A DNA stretch of 64,000 bases from Micromonospora chokoriensis. Lineage in GTDB: Bacteria > Actinomycetota > Actinomycetes > Mycobacteriales > Micromonosporaceae. Where the stretch lies: the NCBI RefSeq assembly GCF_000718555.1, contig NZ_JOAN01000018.1, positions 71,290 to 135,289 on the forward strand, written 5' to 3'. The position numbers and the translations under genes were made by a program. Below, piece after piece: positions 25,904 to 33,825 of the stretch (within the stretch, counting starts at the first letter, position 1; each line of letters begins with the position of its first letter). The notes under the pieces were generated by a model. It had not been told where the DNA came from and did no database searches. It was given only the letters and a program-made list of their open reading frames with translations.

Positions 25904-26505
25904 GCCGTCGTGCTGGGCACTCGCGACGCGCCGGCCCTGATCTTCTGAAGCGCAACGAGCATCGGTGTGTCGATGTTGAGCACGTTGTTCTCGTATTCGT
26001 TCAGTGCGGCGGACAACCAAGCGGGGCGAGGTTGAGACGCCTTGGGTCGGTGGGCCAGTGACACGAGGGCGCGGCCGGCGGCCGCGAAGTCGTCAACCAC
26101 ATGGGTGGCCAGTGCCGCCACGTGCGGGTGCACGTAGTCGGTCACCCGCACACCTCGGTATTCCAGCACGTCGCTGCGGTACTGCGAGTTGCGAGGAGCA
26201 ACCACGACCACGGGCGTCCCCAGCGTGACCGCCGCCGCCATCTCGACACCGATGCCGATTCCGCGGCGCACCCGCGCGTCGACGATGACCGCCGTCGCAA
26301 TCATCACCTGGTACATGTCCCGGCCGAACTGGCCCAACGTGTTGCCCGCATCCGGTATCGGATCGTCTGGATTGAGAAAGACGACCTCGCATGAGGCCGC
26401 GCCGCCCGCGACCTCCTTTCGTTCCACATCCGTCCAGCAAAGACGATGTTGGTCGCCCCCACCTTTGATGATCGATCCCGAACAGTAAACGGATACCAGC
26501 ATCAT
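25900..26505 (-). CDS. Nucleoside 2-deoxyribosyltransferase-like protein
   Basis: 201-aa protein. It begins with a strand and loop MMLVSVYCSGSIIKGG and continues with QFGRDMYQVMIATAVIVDAR, RRGIGIGVEMAAAV and LGTPVVVVAP. This order (substrate loop, D-x3 helix, 'acute nucleotide' strand, G-x-G-x-E-M, G-x-P-V) is that of the nucleoside 2-deoxyribosyltransferase/DRHyd superfamily, members of which act as nucleosidases in several conflict systems. The Glu of the GVEM motif would be the nucleophile. The ATG at 26505 overlaps the preceding stop (ATGA), and its own stop overlaps the next start, so three consecutive genes are translationally coupled. The longer open frame upstream is antisense to nothing annotated but lies within the preceding gene. 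Confidence 0.7.
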   Translation of the reverse strand: MMLVSVYCSGSIIKGGGDQHRLCWTDVERKEVAGGAASCEVVFLNPDDPIPDAGNTLGQFGRDMYQVMIATAVIVDARVRRGIGIGVEMAAAVTLGTPVVVVAPRNSQYRSDVLEYRGVRVTDYVHPHVAALATHVVDDFAAAGRALVSLAHRPKASQPRPAWLSAALNEYENNVLNIDTPMLVALQKIRAGASRVPSTTA

Positions 26506-27674
26506 CGTGCCCTTCGATCGGAGTCTGTCGGGTTCAACGTGACATCGAGCTTGTTGGCGACGACGGCCACCACGGTCAGAGCCTGCTGGATGGTTTCTGC
26601 ATCCTGGCACCTGACGCGCTTCCGCCCCCGGATCACCGCCTCGCGGAGCCGGGCGCGGAGCACCGGATGCTGCGTGGCGATGGCCACGGTGCCGAACTCG
26701 GGAGTCGAGCGCAGGGTGAGCAGCTCGGGCCAGCGGGCGGTGCGGTGGACGAAATCGTGGATACCCAGCCATCGCAGGCCGAGGTCGAACGAGCGGGCGG
26801 ACAGCACGCGGTCGGCGAGGTATGCCCGCATCTGGCGGATGCCACAGGAGAAGTCGCCGAAGTCGAAGTCGGCGACGATGGCGGCGTCGAGGTCACGGAG
26901 GTAGCTGGCGAGATATTCGCGGGACAGGAACATCTCGATCCTGGCCCGTTCCTCGGCTCCCAGAGTCACTGGCACCGTGGCGCGGACGAACCGGCCGATG
27001 AACGCCTGCCCGTCGAGCCGTTCGGGCACCTCATGCAGGCGCGTCTCGACGTCGCCGGCTCCCGTGGGCCAGCGACGGGCGATGCTCACGAGCGTCGTGG
27101 CCAACTCGCCGTCCGGCTGTAGCGCGGTGCCCCAGCTCTGGCCGATATCGGCGGCGGTGTTCTGCGCGTAGCGGGGCCGCCAGACAAGGCCGTCGGTGAG
27201 GCTGCGGTGCGGGGTCAGCTCGTAGGGATTGCGGCTGTCGCCGCGGTATTCGGCGGCTTTGTGCTCCACGTAGGAGTCGAGGTGGGCAATGTGTGAGGAA
27301 TAGTGGATCACGCCGCGAACCACGAGTGACCTGATCCGGGTGAGGAAGACCGACAGGCTGGGCACCTCGAACAGGTACGACGCGGGAAGGATCAGCTCCT
27401 CGTCGGTGGCGAGCACGGCCAACCGCGTCGCATGCAGCGCCTGAGCCAGATCTGTCTCGGTGAAGGGGGCCGTCGGTGAGCGGCCGTAACAGGACCGGAT
27501 CTCCGGATTCAGGTACTGCACGAAGATTGGCCGTGCCCGATCGTAGGTCAGCGGCGTCGCGAAGCGTTCCTCTGAATAGAGGCTGAGCTGCTGCCCCGCC
27601 ACGTGCAGGTGCAGGTCGCGGCCTGCGACATAGCCGTCGCGCCGTGCGCTGACGTCCTGCTGGGGGACGGTCAC
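26502..27674 (-). CDS. Unrecognised 390-aa protein with N-terminal TAGRD-type motif
   Basis: The N-terminus carries Q-Q-D-V-S-A-R-R-D-G-Y-V-A-G-R-D-L (residues 5-21), nearly the same as the C-terminal tail of the protein encoded immediately upstream (27678-28109). The rest is a soluble globular protein with no motif I recognise; it contains mixed helices, a RIRSLVVRGVIHYSSHIAHL segment and a C-terminal part rich in Arg. GTG start at 27674, 3 nt after the upstream stop; stop overlaps the next start. The shared motif suggests that the two proteins associate through it, as proposed for paired amyloid-like signalling motifs of actinobacterial conflict systems. Confidence 0.6.
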   Translation of the reverse strand: MTVPQQDVSARRDGYVAGRDLHLHVAGQQLSLYSEERFATPLTYDRARPIFVQYLNPEIRSCYGRSPTAPFTETDLAQALHATRLAVLATDEELILPASYLFEVPSLSVFLTRIRSLVVRGVIHYSSHIAHLDSYVEHKAAEYRGDSRNPYELTPHRSLTDGLVWRPRYAQNTAADIGQSWGTALQPDGELATTLVSIARRWPTGAGDVETRLHEVPERLDGQAFIGRFVRATVPVTLGAEERARIEMFLSREYLASYLRDLDAAIVADFDFGDFSCGIRQMRAYLADRVLSARSFDLGLRWLGIHDFVHRTARWPELLTLRSTPEFGTVAIATQHPVLRARLREAVIRGRKRVRCQDAETIQQALTVVAVVANKLDVTLNPTDSDRRAR

Positions 27675-27677
27675 GAG

Positions 27678-28109
27678 TCACTCATGTGCTCGTTCGGGGC
27701 GTCCCACGGTGAGATCACGGCCCGCGGTGTAGGAATCCCGTCCGGCGGTCACGTTCTGCTGAATTGTTGTCGATTGATCGACGCCTTCACCGGAAGCCCG
27801 CGCCATAGTGATCAGGTCACGTATCGAGACGGCGATTCCGGGGTCCTCCTCAAGCCGGGCCTGCAAGCGGCCTTCCCACCTAGCCACCTCCAATGCGGAC
27901 GTCTCATCCCTGCGCTCTGGCGAGGCGGCCAACACCCGGTCGCGCGCATCCTCCAGGACCCCGTCCAGGTTGGCCACGGACCCAGCTTCGTCGCGACCGA
28001 GAATGCGTGCCGCGTGGTCCTTCACGTTGAGCCACACGTCCGAGGCCATGGCCTGGATCAAGGCCGCGCTCGCTGCGGCGGCCAGGCCTGCTGCCGACAG
28101 GTCGTCCAT
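27678..28109 (-). CDS. Small adaptor-like protein ending in TAGRD-type motif
   Basis: 143-aa protein, first gene of the minus-strand operon. The N-terminal part is a helical domain starting LSAAGLAAAASAALIQAMAS then WLNVKDHAARILGR, a style common to small actinobacterial proteins placed before conflict genes. Residues 118-135 read Q-Q-N-V-T-A-G-R-D-S-Y-T-A-G-R-D-L-T, followed by a short tail. The repeated A-G-R-D with an aromatic between is matched at the N-terminus of the next protein. It probably recruits or nucleates its partner; the upstream helical domain may be the sensor or an effector-associated domain. No enzyme motif is present. Confidence 0.6.
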   Translation of the reverse strand: MDDLSAAGLAAAASAALIQAMASDVWLNVKDHAARILGRDEAGSVANLDGVLEDARDRVLAASPERRDETSALEVARWEGRLQARLEEDPGIAVSIRDLITMARASGEGVDQSTTIQQNVTAGRDSYTAGRDLTVGRPERAHE

Positions 28110-28366
28110 GGATCACCGCATCTGTTGTAATGGCGCGCATTGGGGGAGCGGGCATCGCCCAGTATGCCAACGCCCTCATGCCTGTCAAGGACAGGCTCGG
28201 CCGTGACGTATTGATGCGGCACCGAGAATCGTCGTCCCAACAGAAAGCGGTTTATCCGGGCGTCCAATTCGTCGCGAGCCCGCAGCAATGCCGCCAACCG
28301 GTGCAACTTCCCGGTCACAAGGTTGATTCTTCGCGGCGTGCACTGGGTTGATCAGTGAGGCATCGC

Positions 28367-28372
28367 TAACTT
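28367..28372 (+). promoter_or_regulatory. -10 box for the UDG-like operon
   Basis: TAACTT ends 6 nt before the ATG at 28379, giving leaderless geometry, with no Shine-Dalgarno in between. The whole divergent gap 28110-28378 otherwise holds only a weak minus-strand open frame (28058-28318) that I do not call as a gene. Confidence 0.45.
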
Positions 28373-28378
28373 CTCGTC

Positions 28379-29257
28379 ATGACGACCTCCGATCGGCAGC
28401 GCGTCGCGGCGTTCTGGGATGCTTACGTCGAGTCCTGGCTCGGCGGAGAAGATCAAATGCCGGGAGAGCTTGAGTCCTGGTTCGCCTCCTATGTCGGGGC
28501 AGGCCCCGGCGAAGTGACGCGCGAGGGCTTTCCAGAGCCTTACCACGGTGACCTCCTCGGTCTGGAGCACACGCCACGGATGGTGGTGCTCGGCCTGAAC
28601 CCCGGCGAGTTCCGTCCTCGCTTCCAGGCGCGCGATGGCATCTTCGCCAAGGAGATCGAGGAGCACGGCTCGTACAGCAGGTGGGCTACGACCTGCCCAT
28701 ACAACCGGCCGCCGTGGACACTGCCGCAGGAGATGGGCAGGAACAGGTACTACCAGGCCCGGCTTTCGTTCACCCGTCGGTGGCTCCAGGACCCGAGCGC
28801 GGACCATCGTGATCTGTTGATCTTCGAGTGCTACCCGTGGCACTCGAAGTCCATCACGGCTCCACTGCGGCCGCCGTCCGAGGTCATTGATGAGTACGTC
28901 TGGCCGCCGATCGCAGAGCTGCCCGTGCGGGACGTGTTCGCCTTCGGTCGCCCATGGGACGGCATCGCACAGGCGCTCGGCCTGCGGCAGACGCGCAAGT
29001 TGGGGTTCGGTGGCACGGACTACGGGTCGAAGGTGTCCGGTCGGACGGTGCGAACGTACGGGCTTCCATCAGGACAGCGGTTGGTGGTGGAGTGGCATCC
29101 AGGCTCAGCCGGACCGCCGAGCGCCAAGGAGACGGCCCTACTCCGGGAAGCGCTCATCGACGCTGGGAGTGACGGCACCTGGATCACACCCAGTCCCAGG
29201 GCGGAAGCCTCCGTCGACCAGGCCCCTGCTTCGACGCCCCTCGGACCGTCATCATGA
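28379..29257 (+). CDS. Uracil-DNA glycosylase-like superfamily protein (first of pair)
   Basis: 292-aa protein. The strand-loop VVLGLNPGEFRPRF around residue 65 matches motif A of the UDG superfamily (G-x-N-P-G), LIFECYPWHSKS and VFAFGRPWDG form the central strands, and VVEWHPGSAGPPS near residue 238 is the motif B H-P-G/S loop. UDG-fold enzymes remove modified or deaminated bases from DNA; recently some were shown to act in phage defence against modified phage DNA. The helical N-terminus and C-terminal tail are unassigned. Its stop overlaps the start of a second UDG-like gene (ATGA), so the pair is coupled. Family assignment rests on motif order; activity is inference. Confidence 0.65.
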   Translation: MTTSDRQRVAAFWDAYVESWLGGEDQMPGELESWFASYVGAGPGEVTREGFPEPYHGDLLGLEHTPRMVVLGLNPGEFRPRFQARDGIFAKEIEEHGSYSRWATTCPYNRPPWTLPQEMGRNRYYQARLSFTRRWLQDPSADHRDLLIFECYPWHSKSITAPLRPPSEVIDEYVWPPIAELPVRDVFAFGRPWDGIAQALGLRQTRKLGFGGTDYGSKVSGRTVRTYGLPSGQRLVVEWHPGSAGPPSAKETALLREALIDAGSDGTWITPSPRAEASVDQAPASTPLGPSS

Positions 29258-30168
29258 CCCGTGCCAGCGACGCCGTCCTCACAGTCGGCCGAATCGAGCA
29301 GCTCGATCAGTACATGGGTCAGTACGTCCTGGCTCCGTCTGGAACGTGTGTCTGCCGCAGGCTGGAGAGCTGCCGTGGAAGCGCCCTGGGTGGACGCCGA
29401 TCGGTGTCCCGACCGGAGGCGGCCTTTGCCGCAGGGCAACTCTCGCACGTCGGTCATCACTACGACCTGGTCCTCGACGGGGTGCCGGCGCGGACCTTGG
29501 TTATCGCCATGGAGACCGGGAGAGCCCGAGGAGGTGTCACGCTCAAACAGCGTTATGCCGAGGTGATGCAGTCCGCTGGCCTGGCGTTCACCGCCCGCAA
29601 CCCGCACATGCGTGGAGTCACGAGCGCGCTGCGGCTCGCCGCTGGGCGCGAACCAGGGCCGGACAGGGCCGGTGAGCTGCTCAACTTGGACAACGTCTCG
29701 TCGCCGGTGCACCTTTTCGACGCCTATGCCATGGCCAATATGCGGCTCTGCTCGGCGATGGTCAGCGGCACGACCAAGTCGCTCGGTAACCCGACCATGA
29801 GCCGGAACTGCGCCCCCCACATGTCGGCGACGATCGAGATCCTTCAACCGACCCTCTGCATTGTTCAGGGAGTCGAGGTCTACAAGTCGCTCACCACGAT
29901 GATGAGTGACCGTCGTCAGATCACCCCACACCTCGTCCGGGCGAGGATTGCCGGCGTCGAAACCCTAGTCGCCGCCTTCAACCACCCGTCTGCCATGCGG
30001 TTGACCGACCACTGGGGCCGCCTGACCAAAGTGCCGTACCTATTCGAGACCGTCGCCCCGACGTTGAGGGCCGCGCAACAACTGATGACTCCCATGGATG
30101 TGCACGACAGCAAGCCGGTCGGACCGCAACGGCGCCCGCAGGATGTGAATCTCTACCCGCCGAGGTAG
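29254..30168 (+). CDS. Uracil-DNA glycosylase-like protein, possible Fe-S type (second of pair)
   Basis: 304-aa protein. Near the N-terminus is a cysteine group C32-x-C34-x5-C40, and a further Cys occurs in SRNCAPHMSATIEIL, a pattern like the cluster ligands of family 4 UDGs. The strands LVIAMETGR (motif A position, with the canonical acid loop altered), NLDNVSSPVHLFDAYAMAN, TLCIVQGVEVYKSL and the terminal loop FNHPSAMR fit the UDG order including the H-P-S motif B. It starts by a 4-nt overlap with the first UDG-like gene and its 3' end overlaps the sduA stop by 16 bp (convergent). Two different UDG-like proteins in one operon is unusual. Assignment is moderate. Confidence 0.58.
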   Translation: MTRASDAVLTVGRIEQLDQYMGQYVLAPSGTCVCRRLESCRGSALGGRRSVSRPEAAFAAGQLSHVGHHYDLVLDGVPARTLVIAMETGRARGGVTLKQRYAEVMQSAGLAFTARNPHMRGVTSALRLAAGREPGPDRAGELLNLDNVSSPVHLFDAYAMANMRLCSAMVSGTTKSLGNPTMSRNCAPHMSATIEILQPTLCIVQGVEVYKSLTTMMSDRRQITPHLVRARIAGVETLVAAFNHPSAMRLTDHWGRLTKVPYLFETVAPTLRAAQQLMTPMDVHDSKPVGPQRRPQDVNLYPPR

Positions 30169-31382
30169 CTGTGCCTCGCATCGTCGCTGTTGTTCACCCG
30201 CCGCGCCGCGTCGGCTTGAGCAAGCCCGAGGGCGTTGCTTGCCCCGTCGAGCAGCTGCTTGTAGGTGATGACCTCGATCCGGGCAAGGTGGCTGCTGTAG
30301 GTCCGTAATACCTCGTTCACCTCCGCCTCGTCGAGGTCAGGCTGGAAGCGTGGATGGCCGATCACCACCGTCGCACCCGCCCGGCGCACATCCACGCCGT
30401 GCCGGTCGAGGATGCGCGAGCGGTCTTCGTCGAGGGCAAGCAGGTAGTTCATCACCTGCCCCACTGCACGGTGCACCTCAGCGTTAGGGATCAGGCCATT
30501 GCGCTGATGGGTCATGATGCGCACGTTGGCACGCTTCAGCTCCACGACGTGGAGCGAACCGTCGGGGCGGAGCAGGGGGATGTCCAGCTCGCTCCCCACG
30601 ACGAGCCGGCGACGGCCGAGGTCCGGAAGGTAGGACCCACCAAAAATCCAGAGGTTCCTTTGGATTTCGTGTTGAAGGTCGGCCTCGCTGCTGTGCGGAT
30701 TGTGAACCGCAGCAGTCAGTCGTTGCAGGGCGTCCGATCGGATCCTGAGCTGGGCGAGATGAGCCAGCTCTTCCATGCTCATCACTTCAGCCATCGTGAG
30801 TCGGCCAGCGTCTGCACCAGCTCCCACCGGCCGCTCTTCGAGAGTCAGGCGGTTCGTCAAGACCTCGTGTAGCCAAGCGGATGACTCCCGTTGGCCGCGA
30901 AGCACATAGTGCCCAGGCTGCTCCTCGTCATCAGAGATCGCGGACGCGGACTCGAACACACCAACGAGATGACTCTGGAGATCGGCGGCCGTAGCCGACG
31001 GGTTGTTGGTGAGGAAGGTACGCGCAGACGACAGAACGACATCGCCGAAGGCTTCCATGGTTCGACGTATGAGTGTGAGCAGGTTGAGTCGAGATCCAGG
31101 GAAGAGTTGATACTTGATCTCAACGTCAGGGCGAAGCATCGTGTTCATCGCGTACGCCAGCGCATCCTCGATGCGCTCACTCGCGAGTCGGTCCTCCTCT
31201 TCCCGCGCGGCACCCTCCGCGTAGCGGAGTAGGGAGAGCAACTCCCTACCACCTCGGTAAGGGCTCTGGCCGCCCATGTGCCTCAGCGCGTCCTCAAGGA
31301 AGCCGCGGACATGCTCCGAGACGCCGAGCTTCACGATCTTCTCGATCAGGAGCCGAAGGGTGTAGTCAGACCGCGTTCGCAT
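30153..31382 (-). CDS. sduA: Shedu defence nuclease SduA (DUF4263 family)
   Basis: 409-aa protein. The C-terminal ~160 residues carry the Shedu/DUF4263 nuclease: SSEADLQHEIQRNLWIFGG, then SELDIPLLRPDGSLHVVELK, in which the Asp and the E-x-K form a PD-(D/E)XK active site, and VGQVMNYLLALDEDRSRIL with the Q-x2-Y helix. The N-terminal ~220 residues are a helical regulatory region. Shedu is a single-gene anti-phage system that cleaves DNA. ATG at 31382 with GAGGGG just upstream. It stands alone, convergent with the UDG-like pair and overlapping its 3' end by 16 bp. Confidence 0.85.
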   Translation of the reverse strand: MRTRSDYTLRLLIEKIVKLGVSEHVRGFLEDALRHMGGQSPYRGGRELLSLLRYAEGAAREEEDRLASERIEDALAYAMNTMLRPDVEIKYQLFPGSRLNLLTLIRRTMEAFGDVVLSSARTFLTNNPSATAADLQSHLVGVFESASAISDDEEQPGHYVLRGQRESSAWLHEVLTNRLTLEERPVGAGADAGRLTMAEVMSMEELAHLAQLRIRSDALQRLTAAVHNPHSSEADLQHEIQRNLWIFGGSYLPDLGRRRLVVGSELDIPLLRPDGSLHVVELKRANVRIMTHQRNGLIPNAEVHRAVGQVMNYLLALDEDRSRILDRHGVDVRRAGATVVIGHPRFQPDLDEAEVNEVLRTYSSHLARIEVITYKQLLDGASNALGLAQADAARRVNNSDDARHSYLGG

Positions 31383-31584
31383 TGCCCCTCACGCCTCACG
31401 CTTGTCGGGAATCAGGAACCGATCGTGCAGCGTCCCACCGACGCTTCGTCTCGTGCTACTGCTATCTGTGCCAGGGACAGCCCTCAGCGCGATCGGAGGC
31501 GTCAGGAATCTCCGCCGCCCGCTTCGATCGTCCGGGCGCACGGATGGGCAGCGGTAAGCCACTCAGACTCTGCTGGAGACCCGG

Positions 31585-31725
31585 CGGAGGCCGGCGAGTT
31601 GGACGACGACCTCGCGTTTGGCAGCGCCCGTTTGATCCGGTCGTTCTCCTGGCTGAGCAGCCGTACCGGCTCGTTGAGCATGGCCAGATCGTCGGCCATC
31701 CGGACCTGCAGATCGTCTCGACCGC
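31585..31725 (-). pseudogene. Deleted remnant of the small-protein/DivIVA cassette
   Basis: 31586-31622 copies the 3' part of the small-protein gene at 34777-35079 (GGCCGGCGAGTTGGACGA, then GACCTCGCGTTTGGC). It then jumps straight into a copy of the middle of the DivIVA-like gene (coding LAMLNE.VRLLSQENDRIKRAL). About 250 bp present in the intact copy at 34868-35235 is missing, so both genes are broken and fused. The surrounding 31383-31914 contains no other convincing gene. It marks an old duplication flanking the three genes at 31915-34796. Confidence 0.65.
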
Positions 31726-31914
31726 GTCCATCAGAAATCCGACAGCATCAATAGGTGCAGGCGAGACGCGCACCAGTCTGGCAGCCAGGCAATCTCGCTG
31801 GAGCGGCAAATGCCTGATCTTCAGCGACAGGCCCTGATTGGCAGCGCCCAGTCAGGCACTTAGGGTTATCGGTGCTTCACCCCAGGCGACGGCGAGCCGA
31901 TTGGCGGACTGCGG

Positions 31915-32805
31915 ATGGCTGTGAGCACGCATCGGGCGAATTGCGCGAATGCTCAAAATCCGGGCTGCAAGTGCTCCGGCTGTGGTGGCTCGCTGCATGG
32001 CTGGGATGGCTGGGCGACGCTCGCCGTCGAGCGCCCGGCCGTACGCGACGAGCGGCGACGCGCGTTCAACGGCGACATCCAGAAGGGCCGCGTCGGGGAA
32101 CTGAGGTCCAACGCCAAAAACCGACAGCTCTCCCTCGATCTTGCCCGGCTGGGCATCGCTGAGCACCTGTGGGCCACGGATCCGCGTCCCAGGACCGAGG
32201 GCAGGCTTGAACGTGACTTCGAGGTCGGCGACCGGACGGCGGTGGAGTTCGACAACGGGCGGATGAACCTCCTCGCCGATGCGATCATGGTGGACCCCTG
32301 GGGCGAGATATCGCGCGACATCGACAACCTCGTTCAGAACGAGCCAACCGCTCGGGAGATCAAGAAGGGTCTCGCCAGTCACGGCTGGTGCAGCCTCCTG
32401 GTGGCGCTGATCCAGTTGATCGAAAGGATCAACAAGGTCATCGGCCTTTTCACCGATGCGGCCAAGCAGGCCGTCAAGAACGCGTTGTCGAATCACTTCA
32501 CGTCCCGCATCTCCGAGTTGGTGAAGGACGCTGTCGTCGACATCGTCGTCGACAAGGTGTGGGCGGCACTGACGCGGCTGCTCGAAGCTCACTTCCCTCT
32601 CCTAGGCGCTGACACCGTGCGCGTCCTGCGGATGCTTGCCGTGTTCGCCTGCCCGTCGGTCGAACGGCACCGGGATGTCTACCAGCACGCCGTCGTGCCG
32701 CTCATGGGTGATGCCCAAGGGTTCGTCGCGGAGGACGTCAAAGCGCAGGTGATCACTCTCTTCACGGCGTGGTGGCAGCGCAAGGGCCACGAACCTGCCC
32801 TGTGA
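31915..32805 (+). CDS. Conserved protein of unknown function with Cys/His-rich N-terminus
   Basis: 296-aa protein. It opens with STHRANCANAQNPGCKCSGC, then GGSLHGWDG: a cluster of His and four or five Cys suggesting a small zinc knuckle. The central part has LLADAIMVDPWGEISRDI; residues ~150-215 are amphipathic helices (LIQLIERINKVIGLFTDAAK, VVDIVVDKVWAAL) and the C-terminus is helical. No catalytic motif is recognised. Start may be ATG 31915 or GTG 31921. It lies between the two copies of the DivIVA cassette with the nuclease-like pair downstream but separated from it by 336 bp, so it is probably its own unit. Confidence 0.6.
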   Translation: MAVSTHRANCANAQNPGCKCSGCGGSLHGWDGWATLAVERPAVRDERRRAFNGDIQKGRVGELRSNAKNRQLSLDLARLGIAEHLWATDPRPRTEGRLERDFEVGDRTAVEFDNGRMNLLADAIMVDPWGEISRDIDNLVQNEPTAREIKKGLASHGWCSLLVALIQLIERINKVIGLFTDAAKQAVKNALSNHFTSRISELVKDAVVDIVVDKVWAALTRLLEAHFPLLGADTVRVLRMLAVFACPSVERHRDVYQHAVVPLMGDAQGFVAEDVKAQVITLFTAWWQRKGHEPAL

Positions 32806-33141
32806 CGCCGTCCGGCGCCATCAGGGTGAGCAGTCGGGGCCGCATGAATCAGTGAGCCGCCGGAAGACAGGAGCGAATTGGCCCTGTCGGGCGAGAGAAG
32901 TCAGTCAAGACCCTTGATGCCAACTGTGGGACTCCGTACGGTGAGTTTCCACTCACCTCAAGGTGAACGTGAGTATCGACCCAGCGTAAATCGACAGGGG
33001 TTTCCCCGTGTCCTCTCGGTCGCCACGGATGGCCTGCAGGCGAGGGGAATGTGTCGATGGATGAAGCGCGGATCCCGGCGGGGGCGCCTGCGTCGTGCAG
33101 CGTAGGCGCACGGTGCCGGATGGATATGTGGAAGGACGAGA
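32806..33141. other. Intergenic stretch without recognised gene
   Basis: The 336-bp gap between the Cys/His-rich gene and the nuclease-like pair holds no supported ORF. A short CGCCG/CGGCG hairpin follows the stop at 32805. The remainder has lower GC and presumably contains the promoter for 33142, but I see no convincing -35/-10. Confidence 0.4.
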
Positions 33142-33825
33142 GTGGATCAGCAGGCAGAAGTGCGGATCGCAGGTTCGCTCCCGCTCGCCGTGGTGATGGA
33201 CGCGTTGCGGGCCGCGCGGACCGTCTTCCATTCGGAGGCGGACTTCCAGCACGCCTTCGCCTGGGCTGTTCACTGCCTGGACAACGAGGTCCAGGTGAGG
33301 TTGGAAGTGCGGCAGGAGGAGAAGGCGTACCTGGACCTGCTCTGCTTCGGTCCGAAAGGCCGGACGGCGATCGAGTTCAAGTACTTCACCGCGCGCTGGG
33401 ACGGCGTCGACCCTCGCACCGGCGAACAGTTCCGGCTGCGCCACCACGGCGCCCCAGACCTCGCCCGGCTCGGCTTCGTGGTCGACATCGCCAGGCTGGA
33501 ACGGTTCTGCCAATCCGGCCCCGCCGCGATGAACGGTCTGGCCGTCCTGCTCACCAACGACCGCGGGATGTGGAGCCCACCGACCGGATACCGGTTGACC
33601 CGGGACGGAGAGTTCCGCCTGCACGAGGGACGCAGGCTTCGCGGCATGCTTCGCTGGGGGACCGAGGGCAGCTACTTCTTGGCGAATCAGAGGGACCTGC
33701 TCGGTGACTATCCACTGACGTGGCGAGACTTCGCCCGCCTGAACGGCGGCAATGGCGAGTTTCGCTGGCTGGCAGTGCAGGTCGACCAGGCGAAGCCCAC
33801 GCCGGCGGACGTGGTGGGTGCCTGA
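33142..33825 (+). CDS. PD-(D/E)XK-like protein (first of pair)
   Basis: 227-aa protein. HSEADFQHAFAW (Glu32) is followed by a strand with Asp65 (AYLDLLCFG) and then AIEFKYF (Glu78, Lys80), the order expected of a PD-(D/E)XK nuclease core: E...D-x12-E-x-K. A downstream LGFVVDIARLERF helix and LAVLLTNDRGMW strand complete the fold. It is likely a restriction-endonuclease-like enzyme. The GTG at 33142 has GGAAGGACGAGA upstream. Its stop TGA overlaps by one base the ATG of the second gene (TGATG), so the two are coupled. Confidence 0.62.
   Translation: MDQQAEVRIAGSLPLAVVMDALRAARTVFHSEADFQHAFAWAVHCLDNEVQVRLEVRQEEKAYLDLLCFGPKGRTAIEFKYFTARWDGVDPRTGEQFRLRHHGAPDLARLGFVVDIARLERFCQSGPAAMNGLAVLLTNDRGMWSPPTGYRLTRDGEFRLHEGRRLRGMLRWGTEGSYFLANQRDLLGDYPLTWRDFARLNGGNGEFRWLAVQVDQAKPTPADVVGA

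Noticed and set aside
28058..28318. Minus-strand 86-aa open frame before the adaptor gene
   Set aside because: The first half (RARDELDARINRFL) looks slightly protein-like, but the second half is not and it overlaps the adaptor start; at most a remnant.
32878..33105. 75-aa plus-strand open frame
   Set aside because: It has no recognised domain or codon pattern and runs into the next gene's upstream region.
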